Positions 1-8,677 of a stretch of 64,000 nt of DNA are shown one piece after another. The position numbers and the translations under genes are program-made. Numbering within the stretch: position 1 is the first letter of the stretch; each line of letters opens with the position of its first letter. The notes under the pieces are model-generated. The model had not been told where the DNA came from and ran no database searches. It worked only from the letters and a program-made list of their open reading frames with translations. Source of the DNA: Micromonospora sp. AMSO31t (GTDB taxonomy: Bacteria; Actinomycetota; Actinomycetes; Mycobacteriales; Micromonosporaceae); NCBI RefSeq assembly GCF_008868175.1, contig NZ_WBKT01000014.1:1-64000 (forward strand). The letters are read 5' to 3'.

Positions 1-2072
1 GGGCGGCGCGGAGTCGGGATGGTCAGGGACGGCGGGAGGCCGGTCAGGGTCGGGTGGCCGGTGTGGTCGACCGTCACCGTGACCGGGACGCCCGCGATCT
101 TCAGGCCCTCGGCGGTCAGCGCGCCGAGTTCGGGGCCGGCCAGGGGGCGCAGGTCGACGCGGCCCGCGGGCACGTCGGGGTAGAGGCCGAGGCCCGCCTG
201 GAGGAGCAGCACGGCTGCCGCCGCCGACCAGGCCTGCGGGTGGCACGCTGCCGGGTACGGCACCGGTCGGCCGAGCGCCGCCCGGTCGTCCCCGCCGTAC
301 AGCTCGGGGAGGCGGTAGTCGAACGCCTCGGCGGCTCCCAGCAGGCCGTCGGCGAGCCGGAGCGCCGCCGCGCGGTGGCCGGCCCGGGCCAGCCCGCCGA
401 GCACGATGGCGGTGTCGTGCGCCCAGATCGACCCGCAGTGGTAGGACAGCGGGCTGAACCCGGCGTCGTCGGTGGACATGGTGCGCAGCCCGAAGCCGCC
501 CGCCAGCGCCTCGGTCGAGAGCAGGGCGGCGACCTGCGCCGACTCGGCGTCCGAGAGCAGCCCGGTGCCGAGCAGGTGGCCGATGTTGCTGGTCAGTGAG
601 TCCACCGGGCGCTTGTCCCGGTCGAGGGCCAGGGCGGGCTGCGGGCCGTACGGGCCGTCGACCCAGAACGCGGCGCGGAAGCGGGCGGCGAGCCGGTCGG
701 CGTGGGAGCGCCAGCGGTCGGCGCCGGGGCGGCCGAAGGCGTCGAGCAGGTCGGCTCCGTTGACCGCGGCCTGGTACGCGTACCCCTGCACCTCGGCCAG
801 CACGATGGGCGGCGCGGCCAGCCGGCCGTCCCGGAAGCGCACGGCGTCGCCGGAGTCCTTCCACCCCTGGTTGGCGAGGCCGTGGCCGGTGGTGTCGACG
901 TACTCGACGAAGCCGTCGCCGTCGGCGTCGGCGTGCTCGCCGAGCCAGCCGAGCGCCGCCTCGAGGTGGGGGAGCAGTGGCTCGACCTGGTCGGCGGGGA
1001 GCCCCCAGCGCCAGGCGTCGTGCAGCAGCCCGACCCAGAGCATGGTGGCGTCGACCGTGCCGTAGTAGGCGGGCGGCAGCCGCAACCCCTCGTTCAGGGT
1101 CAACTCGTGCCGGCGCAGCTCGTGCAGGATCTTGCCGGGCGCCTCGCCGGTGGCCGGGTCGACCCGGGTGCCCTGCCGGCGGGCCAGGACGCGCAGCGTG
1201 CCGGCGGCCAGGTCGGTGCCGAGTGGCAGCATCATCCGGGCGGCCCAGAGGCTGTCCCGGCCGAAGAGGGTGAGGAACCAGGGCACGCCGGCGCCGAGGA
1301 AGACGTCTTCCGGGTGGGCCGGCTCGGCCAGCCGCAGCGCGCGCAGGTCGGCCAGGCCGCGGTCGAGCAGCCGGACCAGGCGGCGGTCGTCGGCGCGTAC
1401 GGCCGGCTCGGACCAGCCGGGGCCGGGCGGGGCGGCGGTGACCACCGCCTTCGGGTCGGTGACGGCCAGCCGCCAGCGCAGCGTCACGGACTCGCCGGGG
1501 GCGAGCGTGACCGGCCAGGTCAGCCGGGGTGTGGTGGCCCGGTCGCCGGCGGCGTCCACGGTGGCCGCCTCGCCGGTGACGGTCACGGTGAGTCCCTCGG
1601 CGGCCCACTGGACCCGGCCCGGCTCGCCGGCCTTCGCCTCCAGCGGCGCGCCGCTCCCGCCGGACTTGACGAGCTCGATCGGGGCGAGGTCGCAGCCGAG
1701 GTCGACGCTGACCGTGGTGCGGACCGGGTCGGCGGCGGTGGACGAGACGACGAGTTCCTCGGTGACGCCGTGCGGGCCGGCCTGCCGGGTGCGCTCGACC
1801 CGGACGGTCGGGTCGGGGGTGGGGTCGCCGAGCCAGCGGGCCAGGGCGACGAAGCGGGCGCCGTGCGGCCCGGCCGGACCGCGGGTCAGCGCCTCCGGCT
1901 CCCGGTCGTCGAGGCGCAGTTCGGCGCGGGAGAGCACCCGGGCGTCGGCGTGGAAGACGCCCTGGACGCCGTGCGGCCGGATCTGACCCGCCGCGTCGCC
2001 CAGCGCGCTGGTGGGGGCGTGCACCACGCCGACCAGGTCGTGCAGCAGCGGTTGCAGGTGGCGTTCGGTCAA
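1..2072 (-). CDS. Glycogen debranching enzyme-like protein (3' end outside window)
   Basis: Amylo-alpha-1,6-glucosidase/GDE-type protein expected to act on alpha-glucans in the cytoplasm. Reading the minus strand gives about 690 codons without a stop: an N-terminal beta-rich GDE domain (roughly residues 1-220) followed by an (alpha/alpha)6-type catalytic region with FGRDSLWAARM near residue 268, WKDSGDAVRF near 403 and repeated aromatic/Trp motifs. The C-terminus lies beyond base 1. The likely start is TTG at 2072, with GGGAG at 2079-2083 six bases upstream; no ATG or GTG fits better. It is divergent from the lacI-type gene and shares its control region with it, so sugar-responsive repression is likely. 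Family assignment is firm; exact substrate is not. Confidence 0.85.
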   Translation of the reverse strand, partial: MTERHLQPLLHDLVGVVHAPTSALGDAAGQIRPHGVQGVFHADARVLSRAELRLDDREPEALTRGPAGPHGARFVALARWLGDPTPDPTVRVERTRQAGPHGVTEELVVSSTAADPVRTTVSVDLGCDLAPIELVKSGGSGAPLEAKAGEPGRVQWAAEGLTVTVTGEAATVDAAGDRATTPRLTWPVTLAPGESVTLRWRLAVTDPKAVVTAAPPGPGWSEPAVRADDRRLVRLLDRGLADLRALRLAEPAHPEDVFLGAGVPWFLTLFGRDSLWAARMMLPLGTDLAAGTLRVLARRQGTRVDPATGEAPGKILHELRRHELTLNEGLRLPPAYYGTVDATMLWVGLLHDAWRWGLPADQVEPLLPHLEAALGWLGEHADADGDGFVEYVDTTGHGLANQGWKDSGDAVRFRDGRLAAPPIVLAEVQGYAYQAAVNGADLLDAFGRPGADRWRSHADRLAARFRAAFWVDGPYGPQPALALDRDKRPVDSLTSNIGHLLGTGLLSDAESAQVAALLSTEALAGGFGLRTMSTDDAGFSPLSYHCGSIWAHDTAIVLGGLARAGHRAAALRLADGLLGAAEAFDYRLPELYGGDDRAALGRPVPYPAACHPQAWSAAAAVLLLQAGLGLYPDVPAGRVDLRPLAGPELGALTAEGLKIAGVPVTVTVDHTGHPTLTGLPPSLTIPTPRR

Positions 2073-2188
2073 GGGGAACTCCCGGTGCTGATCGGTGGGC
2101 CGGCGACGTCTTGACAGATGGCTCCGGCCGGTGCCAAAGTGCGAAACATTCCAGAAACTTTGAACGATCTAATCCTGCCCCATCGGAG

Positions 2189-2201
2189 TTGGAACGTTCA
2201 A
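2189..2201. promoter_or_regulatory. Candidate LacI-family operator
   Basis: TTGGAACGTTCAA is a near-palindrome centred on a CG step, the usual layout of LacI-family operators. It lies 19 bases before the regulator start and in the divergent promoter region of the debranching gene. A related half site, TTGAACG, begins at 2159. Binding by the adjacent regulator is inferred. Confidence 0.5.
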
Positions 2202-2219
2202 GGCGGCGAGAGGGATCAA

Positions 2220-3209
2220 GTGGCTGAAAAGGTGACCATCGCGACGGTGGCCCGGCATGCCCAGGTGAGCCGGCAGACGGTCTCCAACGTGCTCAACGCG
2301 CCGCACATCGTCCGCGAGGAGACCCGGCGGCGGGTGCAGGAGGCGATCAGCGCGCTCGGCTACCGGGCCAACCAGGCCGCCCGGCAGATGCGGACCGGCC
2401 GCTCCCGCCTCATCGCCGTCCGCATCGAGCCCACCCGGGACGGGATCAACGGCTCGGTGCTCGACCGCTTCCTGCACGGCCTCACCGAGACCGCCGACGC
2501 CGCCGGCTACCGGGTCATGCTCTACACGGCCCGCGACGACGACCAGGAGATCACCACCTACGACGACCTGCTCGGCGCGTACGACCTGGACGCGTTCGTG
2601 CTCACCGGCACGAAGCACGGCGACCCGCGCACCGCGTGGCTGGCCGAGCGCGAGGTGCCGTTCGTGACCTTCGGCCGGCCGTGGGACGCCCTCGACGGGC
2701 ACCCGTGGGTCGACGTGGACGGTGCCGCCGGCACCGCCCAGGTCACCCGGCACCTGCTCGACGCCGGCCACCACCGGATCGCCTTCCTCGGCTGGCCGGC
2801 CGGCTCCGGCGTCGGTGACGACCGGTGCGCCGGCTGGCGTACCACCATGACGGCGGCCGGCCACGACGTGGCCGGCCTGCGCCGGCAGAGCGAGGACGGC
2901 ATCGCCGAGGGCGAGCGGGAGTTGCGGGCGCTGCTCGCCCGCGACGCGCCGCCGACCGCGGTGGTCTGCGCCAGCGACTCGCTCGCCCTCGGCGCGCTCC
3001 AGGCCGCGCGCGACGCGGCCGCGCCGGTCGCCGTCGTCGGCTTCGACGACACCCCGGTGGCCGCCGCGGTCGGGCTGAGCAGCGTCAGCCAGCCGCTCGC
3101 CGCGGCCGCCGCCCGCTGCGTCGACCTGCTCACCGACCTGCTCGACGGTCAGCCCACCGACCACCGTGTGCTGCTCACCCCCGCGCTCGTGCTCCGGCAC
3201 ACGGCGTGA
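2220..3209 (+). CDS. LacI-family transcriptional regulator
   Basis: DNA-binding repressor of 329 aa. An N-terminal LacI helix-turn-helix (residues about 4-50: TIATVARHAQVSRQTVSNVL) is followed by a hinge and a periplasmic-binding-protein-like effector domain with the typical VVGFDDTP motif near the C-terminus. The GTG at 2220 is chosen because GAGAGGG precedes it and it places the helix-turn-helix at the N-terminus; the frame stays open back to an ATG at 2118, but that extra stretch has no LacI similarity. It sits between a debranching enzyme and a sugar ABC importer, so it most likely controls both and itself. The inducer cannot be told from sequence. Confidence 0.9.
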   Translation: MAEKVTIATVARHAQVSRQTVSNVLNAPHIVREETRRRVQEAISALGYRANQAARQMRTGRSRLIAVRIEPTRDGINGSVLDRFLHGLTETADAAGYRVMLYTARDDDQEITTYDDLLGAYDLDAFVLTGTKHGDPRTAWLAEREVPFVTFGRPWDALDGHPWVDVDGAAGTAQVTRHLLDAGHHRIAFLGWPAGSGVGDDRCAGWRTTMTAAGHDVAGLRRQSEDGIAEGERELRALLARDAPPTAVVCASDSLALGALQAARDAAAPVAVVGFDDTPVAAAVGLSSVSQPLAAAAARCVDLLTDLLDGQPTDHRVLLTPALVLRHTA

Positions 3210-3234
3210 CCACATCCCCCATCAGGAGAGTCAG

Positions 3235-4482
3235 ATGACACCTCGCACCCTCACCCGAGCGGCGGTGGCCGGCTTCGCCGCCGTCGCCCTGTTCGGCTCC
3301 GCCGCGTGCGGCAGCGGCTTCGACGACTCCGCGAGCGACACCAAGCAGTCCAGCGGCCCGGCCACCCTCCAGATCCTGATCGGCTCCTCCGGCGAGGCCG
3401 AGACGAAGGCCGTGCAGGAGGCCGCCGCCAAGTGGGCCTCGGCCAGCGGCAACACCGCCACCGTCACCCCGGCCCAGGACCTCACCCAGCAGCTCGGCCA
3501 GGGCCTGGCCGGCGGCACCCCGCCGGACGTCTTCTACGTCGACGCGACCCGCTTCGCCGACTACGCGAGTGTCGGCGCGCTGGAGCCGTACGGCGACAAG
3601 ATCAGCAACAAGGACGACTTCTACGAGAGCCTGCGCACCACGTTCACCTACGACGGCAAGCTCTACTGCGCGCCGAAGGACTTCTCCACCCTCGCCCTGG
3701 AGATCAACACCGACCTGTGGGCGAAGGCCGGCCTGACCGACGCCGACGTGCCGACCACCTGGGACCAGCTCACCGCCGTCAGCCAGAAGATCAAGGCGAA
3801 GAAGATGGTGGCGCTCGCCCTCGGCGACACCCGCGACCGGATCGGCGCCTTCATGGTGCAGAACGGCGGCTGGCTGATGAGCAAGGACGGCAAGCAGCCC
3901 ACCGCCGACACCCCGGAGAACCTCCAGGCCCTCCAGTACGTGAAGTCCCTGCTCGCCAACGGCTACGCGAAGTTCCCGAAGCAGCTCGACGCCGGCTGGT
4001 CCGGGGAGGCGTTCGGCCGGGGCAAGGCCGTCATGACCATCGAGGGCAACTGGATCAAGGGCGCCCTGCAGAACGACTTCCCGAACGTGAAGTACAAGGT
4101 CGTGCCGCTGCCGGCCGGCCCGAAGGGGCAGGGCACCCTCTCCTTCACCCAGTGCTGGGGCGTGGCCGCCAAGTCCAAGTACAAGGACCAGGCGATCAAG
4201 TTCGTCGAGGCGATGACCGCGGGCGACCAGCAGGTCACCTTCGCCAAGGCGTTCGGCGTCATGCCGTCGCGGCAGTCCGTCCGCGACCAGTACAGCACCG
4301 CCTTCCCGGCGGACAAGCCGTTCATCGACGCCGCCGCGTACGCCCAGGGCCCGGTGAACGCCCCGAAGATGGACAGCGTCCTGCGCGACCTGGAGGCCGG
4401 CCTCCAGGGCCTGACGACCGGTGACCCGAAGACGCTCCTGAGCAACTTCGACAAGAACGCCAAGGCGGCGCTCGGCGGCTGA
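3235..4482 (+). CDS. ABC sugar transporter, extracellular substrate-binding lipoprotein
   Basis: Family 1 (CUT1) solute-binding protein of 415 aa. It begins with a positively charged lipoprotein signal peptide and lipobox GSAAC (Cys near residue 24), so it should be lipid-anchored outside the membrane. The mature part has the two-lobed SBP_bac_1 pattern (PPDVFYVDA, MTIEGNW, QCWGVAAKSK). The ATG at 3235 follows AGGAGAG. It lies 25 bp after the LacI regulator and heads the importer genes; a strong hairpin separates it from the permeases. Substrate is probably an oligo- or disaccharide, perhaps a maltodextrin given the debranching enzyme next door (inference). Confidence 0.92.
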   Translation: MTPRTLTRAAVAGFAAVALFGSAACGSGFDDSASDTKQSSGPATLQILIGSSGEAETKAVQEAAAKWASASGNTATVTPAQDLTQQLGQGLAGGTPPDVFYVDATRFADYASVGALEPYGDKISNKDDFYESLRTTFTYDGKLYCAPKDFSTLALEINTDLWAKAGLTDADVPTTWDQLTAVSQKIKAKKMVALALGDTRDRIGAFMVQNGGWLMSKDGKQPTADTPENLQALQYVKSLLANGYAKFPKQLDAGWSGEAFGRGKAVMTIEGNWIKGALQNDFPNVKYKVVPLPAGPKGQGTLSFTQCWGVAAKSKYKDQAIKFVEAMTAGDQQVTFAKAFGVMPSRQSVRDQYSTAFPADKPFIDAAAYAQGPVNAPKMDSVLRDLEAGLQGLTTGDPKTLLSNFDKNAKAALGG

Positions 4483-4488
4483 GCCGTG

Positions 4489-4517
4489 GCGGAGGGGCCC
4501 GGAACGGGCCCCTCCGC
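4489..4517 (+). terminator. GC hairpin between binding protein and permeases
   Basis: GCGGAGGGGCCCG and its exact complement flank a GAA loop: 13-bp perfect stem. No U tract. In importer operons such a hairpin commonly lets the binding protein be made in excess over the permeases, by partial termination or by protecting the upstream mRNA end. Confidence 0.75.
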
Positions 4518-4550
4518 GCCGGCTCCCACGGACAAGGAGGGAGGGAAGAG

Positions 4551-5669
4551 ATGGCAACCGAAGCATTGCGCGCCCCGGCGACCGCGCCGGCGAAGCCGCC
4601 ACGCCGTCGCGGCGGCGGCGTCCGCGGCAACGAGACCATCGCCGGCTGGCTCTTCGTCGCCCCGGTGATCGTGATCCTCGGGCTCTTCCTGCTGCTGCCG
4701 ATCCTCATGGCGCTGTGGGTGAGCCTCACCGACTGGAACGGCCAGGGCAGCCCGTTCACCGGCGACGTGCCGTTCGTGGGCGGCGACAACTACACCCGGC
4801 TGTTCGCCGAGGACGGGCTCGACCGCCGGGACTTCATGACCAGCATCCGCAACAACATGTACTACGTGGGCATCGTCGTGCCGGTGCAGACCGCGCTCGC
4901 CCTCGGCCTGGCCCTCGTGGTCAACAACCGGATGCTCAAGGGGAAGGGCTTCTTCCGCAGCGCCTTCTACTTCCCCTCGGTCACCAGCTCGGTGGCGATC
5001 AGCGTGGTGTTCCTGTTCCTGTTCGCCAACTCCGGCGCGGTCAACAAGCTGCTCGGCCTCGTCGGGATCAACGGGCCGGAGTGGTTCGCCGACTCCCGGG
5101 GCGTGCTGCACCTGCTGCTCGGCGCGGTCGGCGTGGACACCCCGCCCGGCGCGCTCACCTCCGGCGGCCCGTTCGGGCTGACCTGGTGGGACTGGCTCTC
5201 CGGGCCGAGCGTGGCCATGGTCTCGATCATCAGCCTGGTCATCTGGACCACCTCGGGCACCTTCATGCTGATGTTCCTGGCCGCGTTGCAGAACGTCCCG
5301 GTGGCCCTCGACGAGGCGAGCACCCTCGACGGGGCGACCCGCTGGCAGCGCTTCCGCCACGTCACCCTGCCGCTGATCAAGCCCACCATGTTCCTGGTGC
5401 TCACCCTCGGCCTGATCGGCTCCTGGCAGGTCTTCGACCAGGTGTACGTGATGAGCCAGGGCGACCCGGCCAAGACGACGCTCACCCCCGCGTACCTGTC
5501 CTACCGGACCGCCTTCCGCGACTTCGACTACGGCTCCGGCGCGGCCATCTCGTTCGTGCTGTTCCTGATCATCATCCTGTTGACCCTGCTCCAGCGCCGC
5601 GTGATGGCCGACCGGGACGAGCCCCGGCGGGCCCGGTGGTGGCGGCGACGCGTACCGGAGGGGTCCTGA
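4551..5669 (+). CDS. ABC sugar transporter permease (MalF-like)
   Basis: Inner-membrane permease of 372 aa, CUT1 family. A basic cytoplasmic N-terminus (about 25 aa) precedes hydrophobic segments; the EAA cytoplasmic loop that docks the ATPase is visible as DEASTLDGATRWQRF near residue 255. A glycine/tryptophan-rich insertion sits between transmembrane helices at about 165-215. The ATG at 4551 is preceded by GGAGGGA. It is followed after one base by the second permease, so the two are translationally linked. No ATP-binding gene is adjacent; a shared MsiK-type ATPase elsewhere is the usual solution in actinomycetes. Confidence 0.92.
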   Translation: MATEALRAPATAPAKPPRRRGGGVRGNETIAGWLFVAPVIVILGLFLLLPILMALWVSLTDWNGQGSPFTGDVPFVGGDNYTRLFAEDGLDRRDFMTSIRNNMYYVGIVVPVQTALALGLALVVNNRMLKGKGFFRSAFYFPSVTSSVAISVVFLFLFANSGAVNKLLGLVGINGPEWFADSRGVLHLLLGAVGVDTPPGALTSGGPFGLTWWDWLSGPSVAMVSIISLVIWTTSGTFMLMFLAALQNVPVALDEASTLDGATRWQRFRHVTLPLIKPTMFLVLTLGLIGSWQVFDQVYVMSQGDPAKTTLTPAYLSYRTAFRDFDYGSGAAISFVLFLIIILLTLLQRRVMADRDEPRRARWWRRRVPEGS

Positions 5670-5670
5670 C

Positions 5671-6558
5671 ATGGCCGCGCTCACCGACCGGCCCGCGGCG
5701 CCCGTCGCGCGCCGCGCCGACCGCGGGCCGCACGCCCGGTTCAACCGCATCCTGGGGTACGCGGTCCTGATCGCCTTCGGGCTGGTCTTCCTCTACCCGT
5801 TCGTCATCCAGCTCGGCAACGCGCTCAAGACCGAGCCGGACGCGGCGGCGAACCCGCTCTCGCCGATCCCCGACCCGCTGACCCTGGCCGGCATCGAGCG
5901 GATCTTCGCGGGCACCAACTTCCCGCTCTGGCTCGGCAACTCGCTGCTGGTCACCGTGCTGGTCACCCTCGGCCGGGTCTTCTTCGACTCGCTCGCCGGC
6001 TACGCGCTGGCCCGGCTGCGCTTCCGGGGCCGGGCCGGGCTGTTCGCCGCGATCATCGCGGTCATGGCGGTGCCCGGCGTGGTGCTGCTCATCCCGAAGT
6101 TCCTGGTGCTCAAGCAGCTCGGCCTCTACGACAGCTACGCGGGCCTGGTGGTGCCCCTGCTCGCCGACGCGGCCGGCGTCTTCATCATGAAGCAGTTCTT
6201 CGAGTCGGTGCCGGTCAGCGTCGAGGAGGCGGCCCGGATCGACGGCGCGGGCGTGTTCCGCACCTTCTGGTCGGTGGTGCTGCCGATGGCCCGGCCGGCC
6301 CTGATCACGCTGACCATCCTGTCGTTCCAGGGCTCCTGGAACGAGTTCCCGCACAGCCTGGTCTCGGTGCAGGACCCGCACCTGTTCACCCTGCCCCGGG
6401 GCCTGGCCGACCTGGTCAGCGGGTCGCTCGGCAAGGGCACCCAGTATCCGCTCAAGCTGGGCGCCGCGCTGCTCGCCACCATCCCGGTGGCGGTGCTCTT
6501 CGTGATCTTCCAGCGCTACTTCGTGCGCGGCGCGAACGAGGGCGCCGACAAGGGCTGA
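5671..6558 (+). CDS. ABC sugar transporter permease (MalG-like)
   Basis: Second CUT1 permease, 295 aa, with about six transmembrane helices and an EAA motif EEAARIDGAGVFRTFW near residues 190-205. It starts one base after the stop of the MalF-like gene and would form the heterodimeric channel with it. A strong hairpin follows, ending the transport operon. No enzyme gene follows, so the imported sugar must be processed by products encoded elsewhere or by the upstream debranching enzyme. Confidence 0.92.
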   Translation: MAALTDRPAAPVARRADRGPHARFNRILGYAVLIAFGLVFLYPFVIQLGNALKTEPDAAANPLSPIPDPLTLAGIERIFAGTNFPLWLGNSLLVTVLVTLGRVFFDSLAGYALARLRFRGRAGLFAAIIAVMAVPGVVLLIPKFLVLKQLGLYDSYAGLVVPLLADAAGVFIMKQFFESVPVSVEEAARIDGAGVFRTFWSVVLPMARPALITLTILSFQGSWNEFPHSLVSVQDPHLFTLPRGLADLVSGSLGKGTQYPLKLGAALLATIPVAVLFVIFQRYFVRGANEGADKG

Positions 6559-6567
6559 CCGGTGGCC

Positions 6568-6595
6568 GGCGGTCCCGCCCCGTGCCGGGACCGCC
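6568..6595. terminator. Bidirectional terminator hairpin
   Basis: GGCGGTCCCG and its exact complement around an 8-nt loop, between the converging permease and VOC genes. Serves both. Confidence 0.75.
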
Positions 6596-6604
6596 GCCCC
6601 CGGG

Positions 6605-6985
6605 TCAGCCCTCCTGGAGCACCGAGAACACGTTGCCGGCCGGATCGGTGAACCAGGCGATCGACGGGCCGTTGCCCCGCATGACCCCCTTGTCGTCCTG
6701 CGGCATGCCCTCGTAGCGCGCGAACCGCACCCCGCGCGAGGCCAACTCGTCCACGGCCCGGTCGATGTCGGGGACCGGGAAGTTGAGCACCGTGTAGGTG
6801 GCCGGCTGATGGTTCGGCTTCGGGTAGACCAGCACCGGCCGGTCCCCGGCCAGGTGCAGCGTCAGCAGCCCGCCCATCGCGTCGTCCCGGGACACCCGCA
6901 ACCCCAGGACGTCGGTGTAGAACCGCTCCGCGCGGTCCGCGTCGTCCACCGAGAACCCGCTGAACGCCTTCGTGTCCCTGAACAT
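6605..6985 (-). CDS. VOC-family (glyoxalase/bleomycin-resistance fold) protein
   Basis: Small 126-aa protein with one vicinal-oxygen-chelate domain made of two beta-alpha-beta-beta-beta halves ([18 protein letters not shown] at the N-terminus, [14 protein letters not shown] at the C-terminus). Members are metal-dependent lyases, dioxygenases or drug-binding proteins. Metal ligands cannot be assigned confidently; the C-terminal half shows the usual DPAGN turn. The ATG at 6985 is supported by GAGGAG at 6992-6997. It is a single-gene unit. Function remains general. Confidence 0.85.
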   Translation of the reverse strand: MFRDTKAFSGFSVDDADRAERFYTDVLGLRVSRDDAMGGLLTLHLAGDRPVLVYPKPNHQPATYTVLNFPVPDIDRAVDELASRGVRFARYEGMPQDDKGVMRGNGPSIAWFTDPAGNVFSVLQEG

Positions 6986-7069
6986 GACCCGCTCCTCACT
7001 CCGCCGTGGGTCGCCTCCGTCGTGCCTACCAGGGGTGGACGCCGCGGGGGGCGCAAACTCATCGGCGGG

Positions 7070-8026
7070 TCAGGGATCGAGCCGGATCGGCAGCCCGAAA
7101 CGCGGGAAGAGCCGGGGCTCCAGGAAGTGGGTGAGCCGGGCGATCCGCCCGCCGGCGCACTCCAGCACGGTGATCGAGAAGGCCCGGTGACCGCCGACCG
7201 GGTCGACCCGGTACTGGGCGACGGCCGGGCCGCCGTTCGCGGCCACCCGCACCAGCCGGGAGCCCGCGCAGCCGGCCCCCGGGCCGCGCAGCCAGCGGCC
7301 GATGTCCGCGGCGCCGCGCAGCCACATGCGGTAGGGCGGCATGCTCTGCACGGCGTCCGCCCGCAGCAGCGCCACCAGGGCGTCGACGTCGTAGCGGGCG
7401 AAGGCGTCCACGTAGCGGTCGAGCAGGACCCGGTCGACCGGGTCGAGATCCGGCCCGGCGCGCCGATCGGCGCGCACCCCGGCCAGGGTCGCCCGGGCCC
7501 GCTGGAGCGCGCTGTTGACCGCCGGCACGGTGGCGTCGAGCAGGTCGGCGACCTCGTCGGCGCGCCAGCGCAGCACGTCCCGCAGGATCAGCACGGCGCG
7601 CTGCCGGGCCGGCAGGTGCTGGAGCGCGGCCACGAACGCCAGCCGCACCGACTCCCGGGCCACCGCCAGCTCGGCCGGGTCGGCCGGCAGCACCGCCGCG
7701 TCCGGCACCGGCTCGACCCAGTCGCCGGCCGGCGTGCCGAGCGACCCGGCCACCGGCGCGACCGGGCCGTCCAGGTCGACCGGCAGGGCCCGCCGGCCAC
7801 GCCCGCGCAGCAGGTCCAGGCAGACATTGGTGGCGATCCGGTAGAGCCAGGTGCGCAGGCTGGACCGGCCGTCGAAGCCGTCCCGGGCGCGCCAGGCCCG
7901 CAGCAGGGTCTCCTGCACCGCGTCCTCGGCGTCGAACACCGAGCCGAGCATCCGGTAGGCGTAGCCGGTCAGCTCGACGCGGAACGGCTCCAGGTCGCTC
8001 GTCGCGGGCGCCGGTGCGGTCGTCAT
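7070..8026 (-). CDS. ECF sigma factor with C-terminal SnoaL-like domain (SigG/SigX5 type)
   Basis: Sigma-70 factor of 318 aa. Region 2 (FRVELTGYAYRMLGSVFDAE, then DAVQETLLRAWR) and region 4 (QHLPARQRAVLILRDVLRW) are followed by about 120 residues of SnoaL/NTF2 fold (YVDAFARYDVDALVALLRAD, then MPPYRMWLRG and the closing FLEPRLFPRFGLP). That layout matches the SigG/SigX5 group, where the extra domain is thought to control activity in place of a classical anti-sigma factor. The ATG at 8026 lies 7 nt after a TACCGT -10 box. No anti-sigma gene is adjacent. Its regulon is unknown. Confidence 0.9.
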   Translation of the reverse strand: MTTAPAPATSDLEPFRVELTGYAYRMLGSVFDAEDAVQETLLRAWRARDGFDGRSSLRTWLYRIATNVCLDLLRGRGRRALPVDLDGPVAPVAGSLGTPAGDWVEPVPDAAVLPADPAELAVARESVRLAFVAALQHLPARQRAVLILRDVLRWRADEVADLLDATVPAVNSALQRARATLAGVRADRRAGPDLDPVDRVLLDRYVDAFARYDVDALVALLRADAVQSMPPYRMWLRGAADIGRWLRGPGAGCAGSRLVRVAANGGPAVAQYRVDPVGGHRAFSITVLECAGGRIARLTHFLEPRLFPRFGLPIRLDP

Positions 8027-8033
8027 GCCGCCA

Positions 8034-8039
8034 ACGGTA
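8034..8039 (-). promoter_or_regulatory. -10 box, leaderless start of the ECF sigma gene
   Basis: TACCGT read on the minus strand, 7 nt before the ATG at 8026. Fits TANNNT with transcription starting at the start codon. Confidence 0.5.
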
Positions 8040-8063
8040 GGCGCTGCCCCCGACAGCGCGTAC

Positions 8064-8642
8064 TCAGGAAGCGGCCGGCTCGGCGGGGACGCCGACGTGC
8101 AGGCGGACCTGGGGGACGAGCATGTCGTCGACGTCCAGCGCGCGGCCCGCGCCGTCCGGCTCCCAGCCGGTCGAGGTGAGGAACCCACGGGTCGCCGCGT
8201 CGGCGTCGAACGCCCAGGCCACCGCGCGGGTGAAGCCGTCTTCCCGCCAGTGGTCCACCATGGCGGCGAGCAGCCGGCTGCCGTGCCCGCGCCGGCCCCA
8301 GCGCGGCTCGACCAGCAGGTCGGTCACGGCCGCCACGCCCTCGGCGAGGGACTCGGGCGGCTCGCCCGGCGCGAGCGCCTCGGCGTCGGCCGGACCGGAG
8401 GCGGCGAACCCCACCAGATACGATTGCTCGGCCTGTTCGACGGCGACCAGCACGCGGTGCGCGCCCGAGGGCGGCTCCTGCACCGCGGCGCTCCACCGCC
8501 GGGCGAGGTACGCCTCGTCCAGGTTGTCGAGCACGTGCCGGGGCAGGATCCGGCGGTACGCGGCCCGCCAGGTGGCGAGCTGGAGGCGTGCGATCTCGCC
8601 GGCGTCGGACGGACGCGCGGGGCGGACGTACCCGAGAGCCAT
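8064..8642 (-). CDS. GNAT-family N-acetyltransferase
   Basis: Acetyl-CoA-dependent acyltransferase of 192 aa. The GNAT fold is visible: N-terminal YVRPARPSDAGEIARLQ, and the acetyl-CoA loop in VEPRWGRRGHGSRLL (residues about 112-126; a variant of R/Q-x-x-G-x-G/A). The substrate, a small amine or a protein N-terminus, is not predictable. Its 3' end lies 37 bp from the sigma factor start and its 5' end faces the GT87 gene. ATG at 8642 follows a TAGGCT box by 8 nt. Confidence 0.85.
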   Translation of the reverse strand: MALGYVRPARPSDAGEIARLQLATWRAAYRRILPRHVLDNLDEAYLARRWSAAVQEPPSGAHRVLVAVEQAEQSYLVGFAASGPADAEALAPGEPPESLAEGVAAVTDLLVEPRWGRRGHGSRLLAAMVDHWREDGFTRAVAWAFDADAATRGFLTSTGWEPDGAGRALDVDDMLVPQVRLHVGVPAEPAAS

Positions 8643-8650
8643 GGCACGTG

Positions 8651-8656
8651 AGCCTA
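8651..8656 (-). promoter_or_regulatory. -10 box upstream of the first GNAT gene
   Basis: TAGGCT on the minus strand, 8 nt before ATG 8642; likely leaderless. Confidence 0.4.
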
Positions 8657-8677
8657 CGCAGGGCGAGGAGGGCGACG

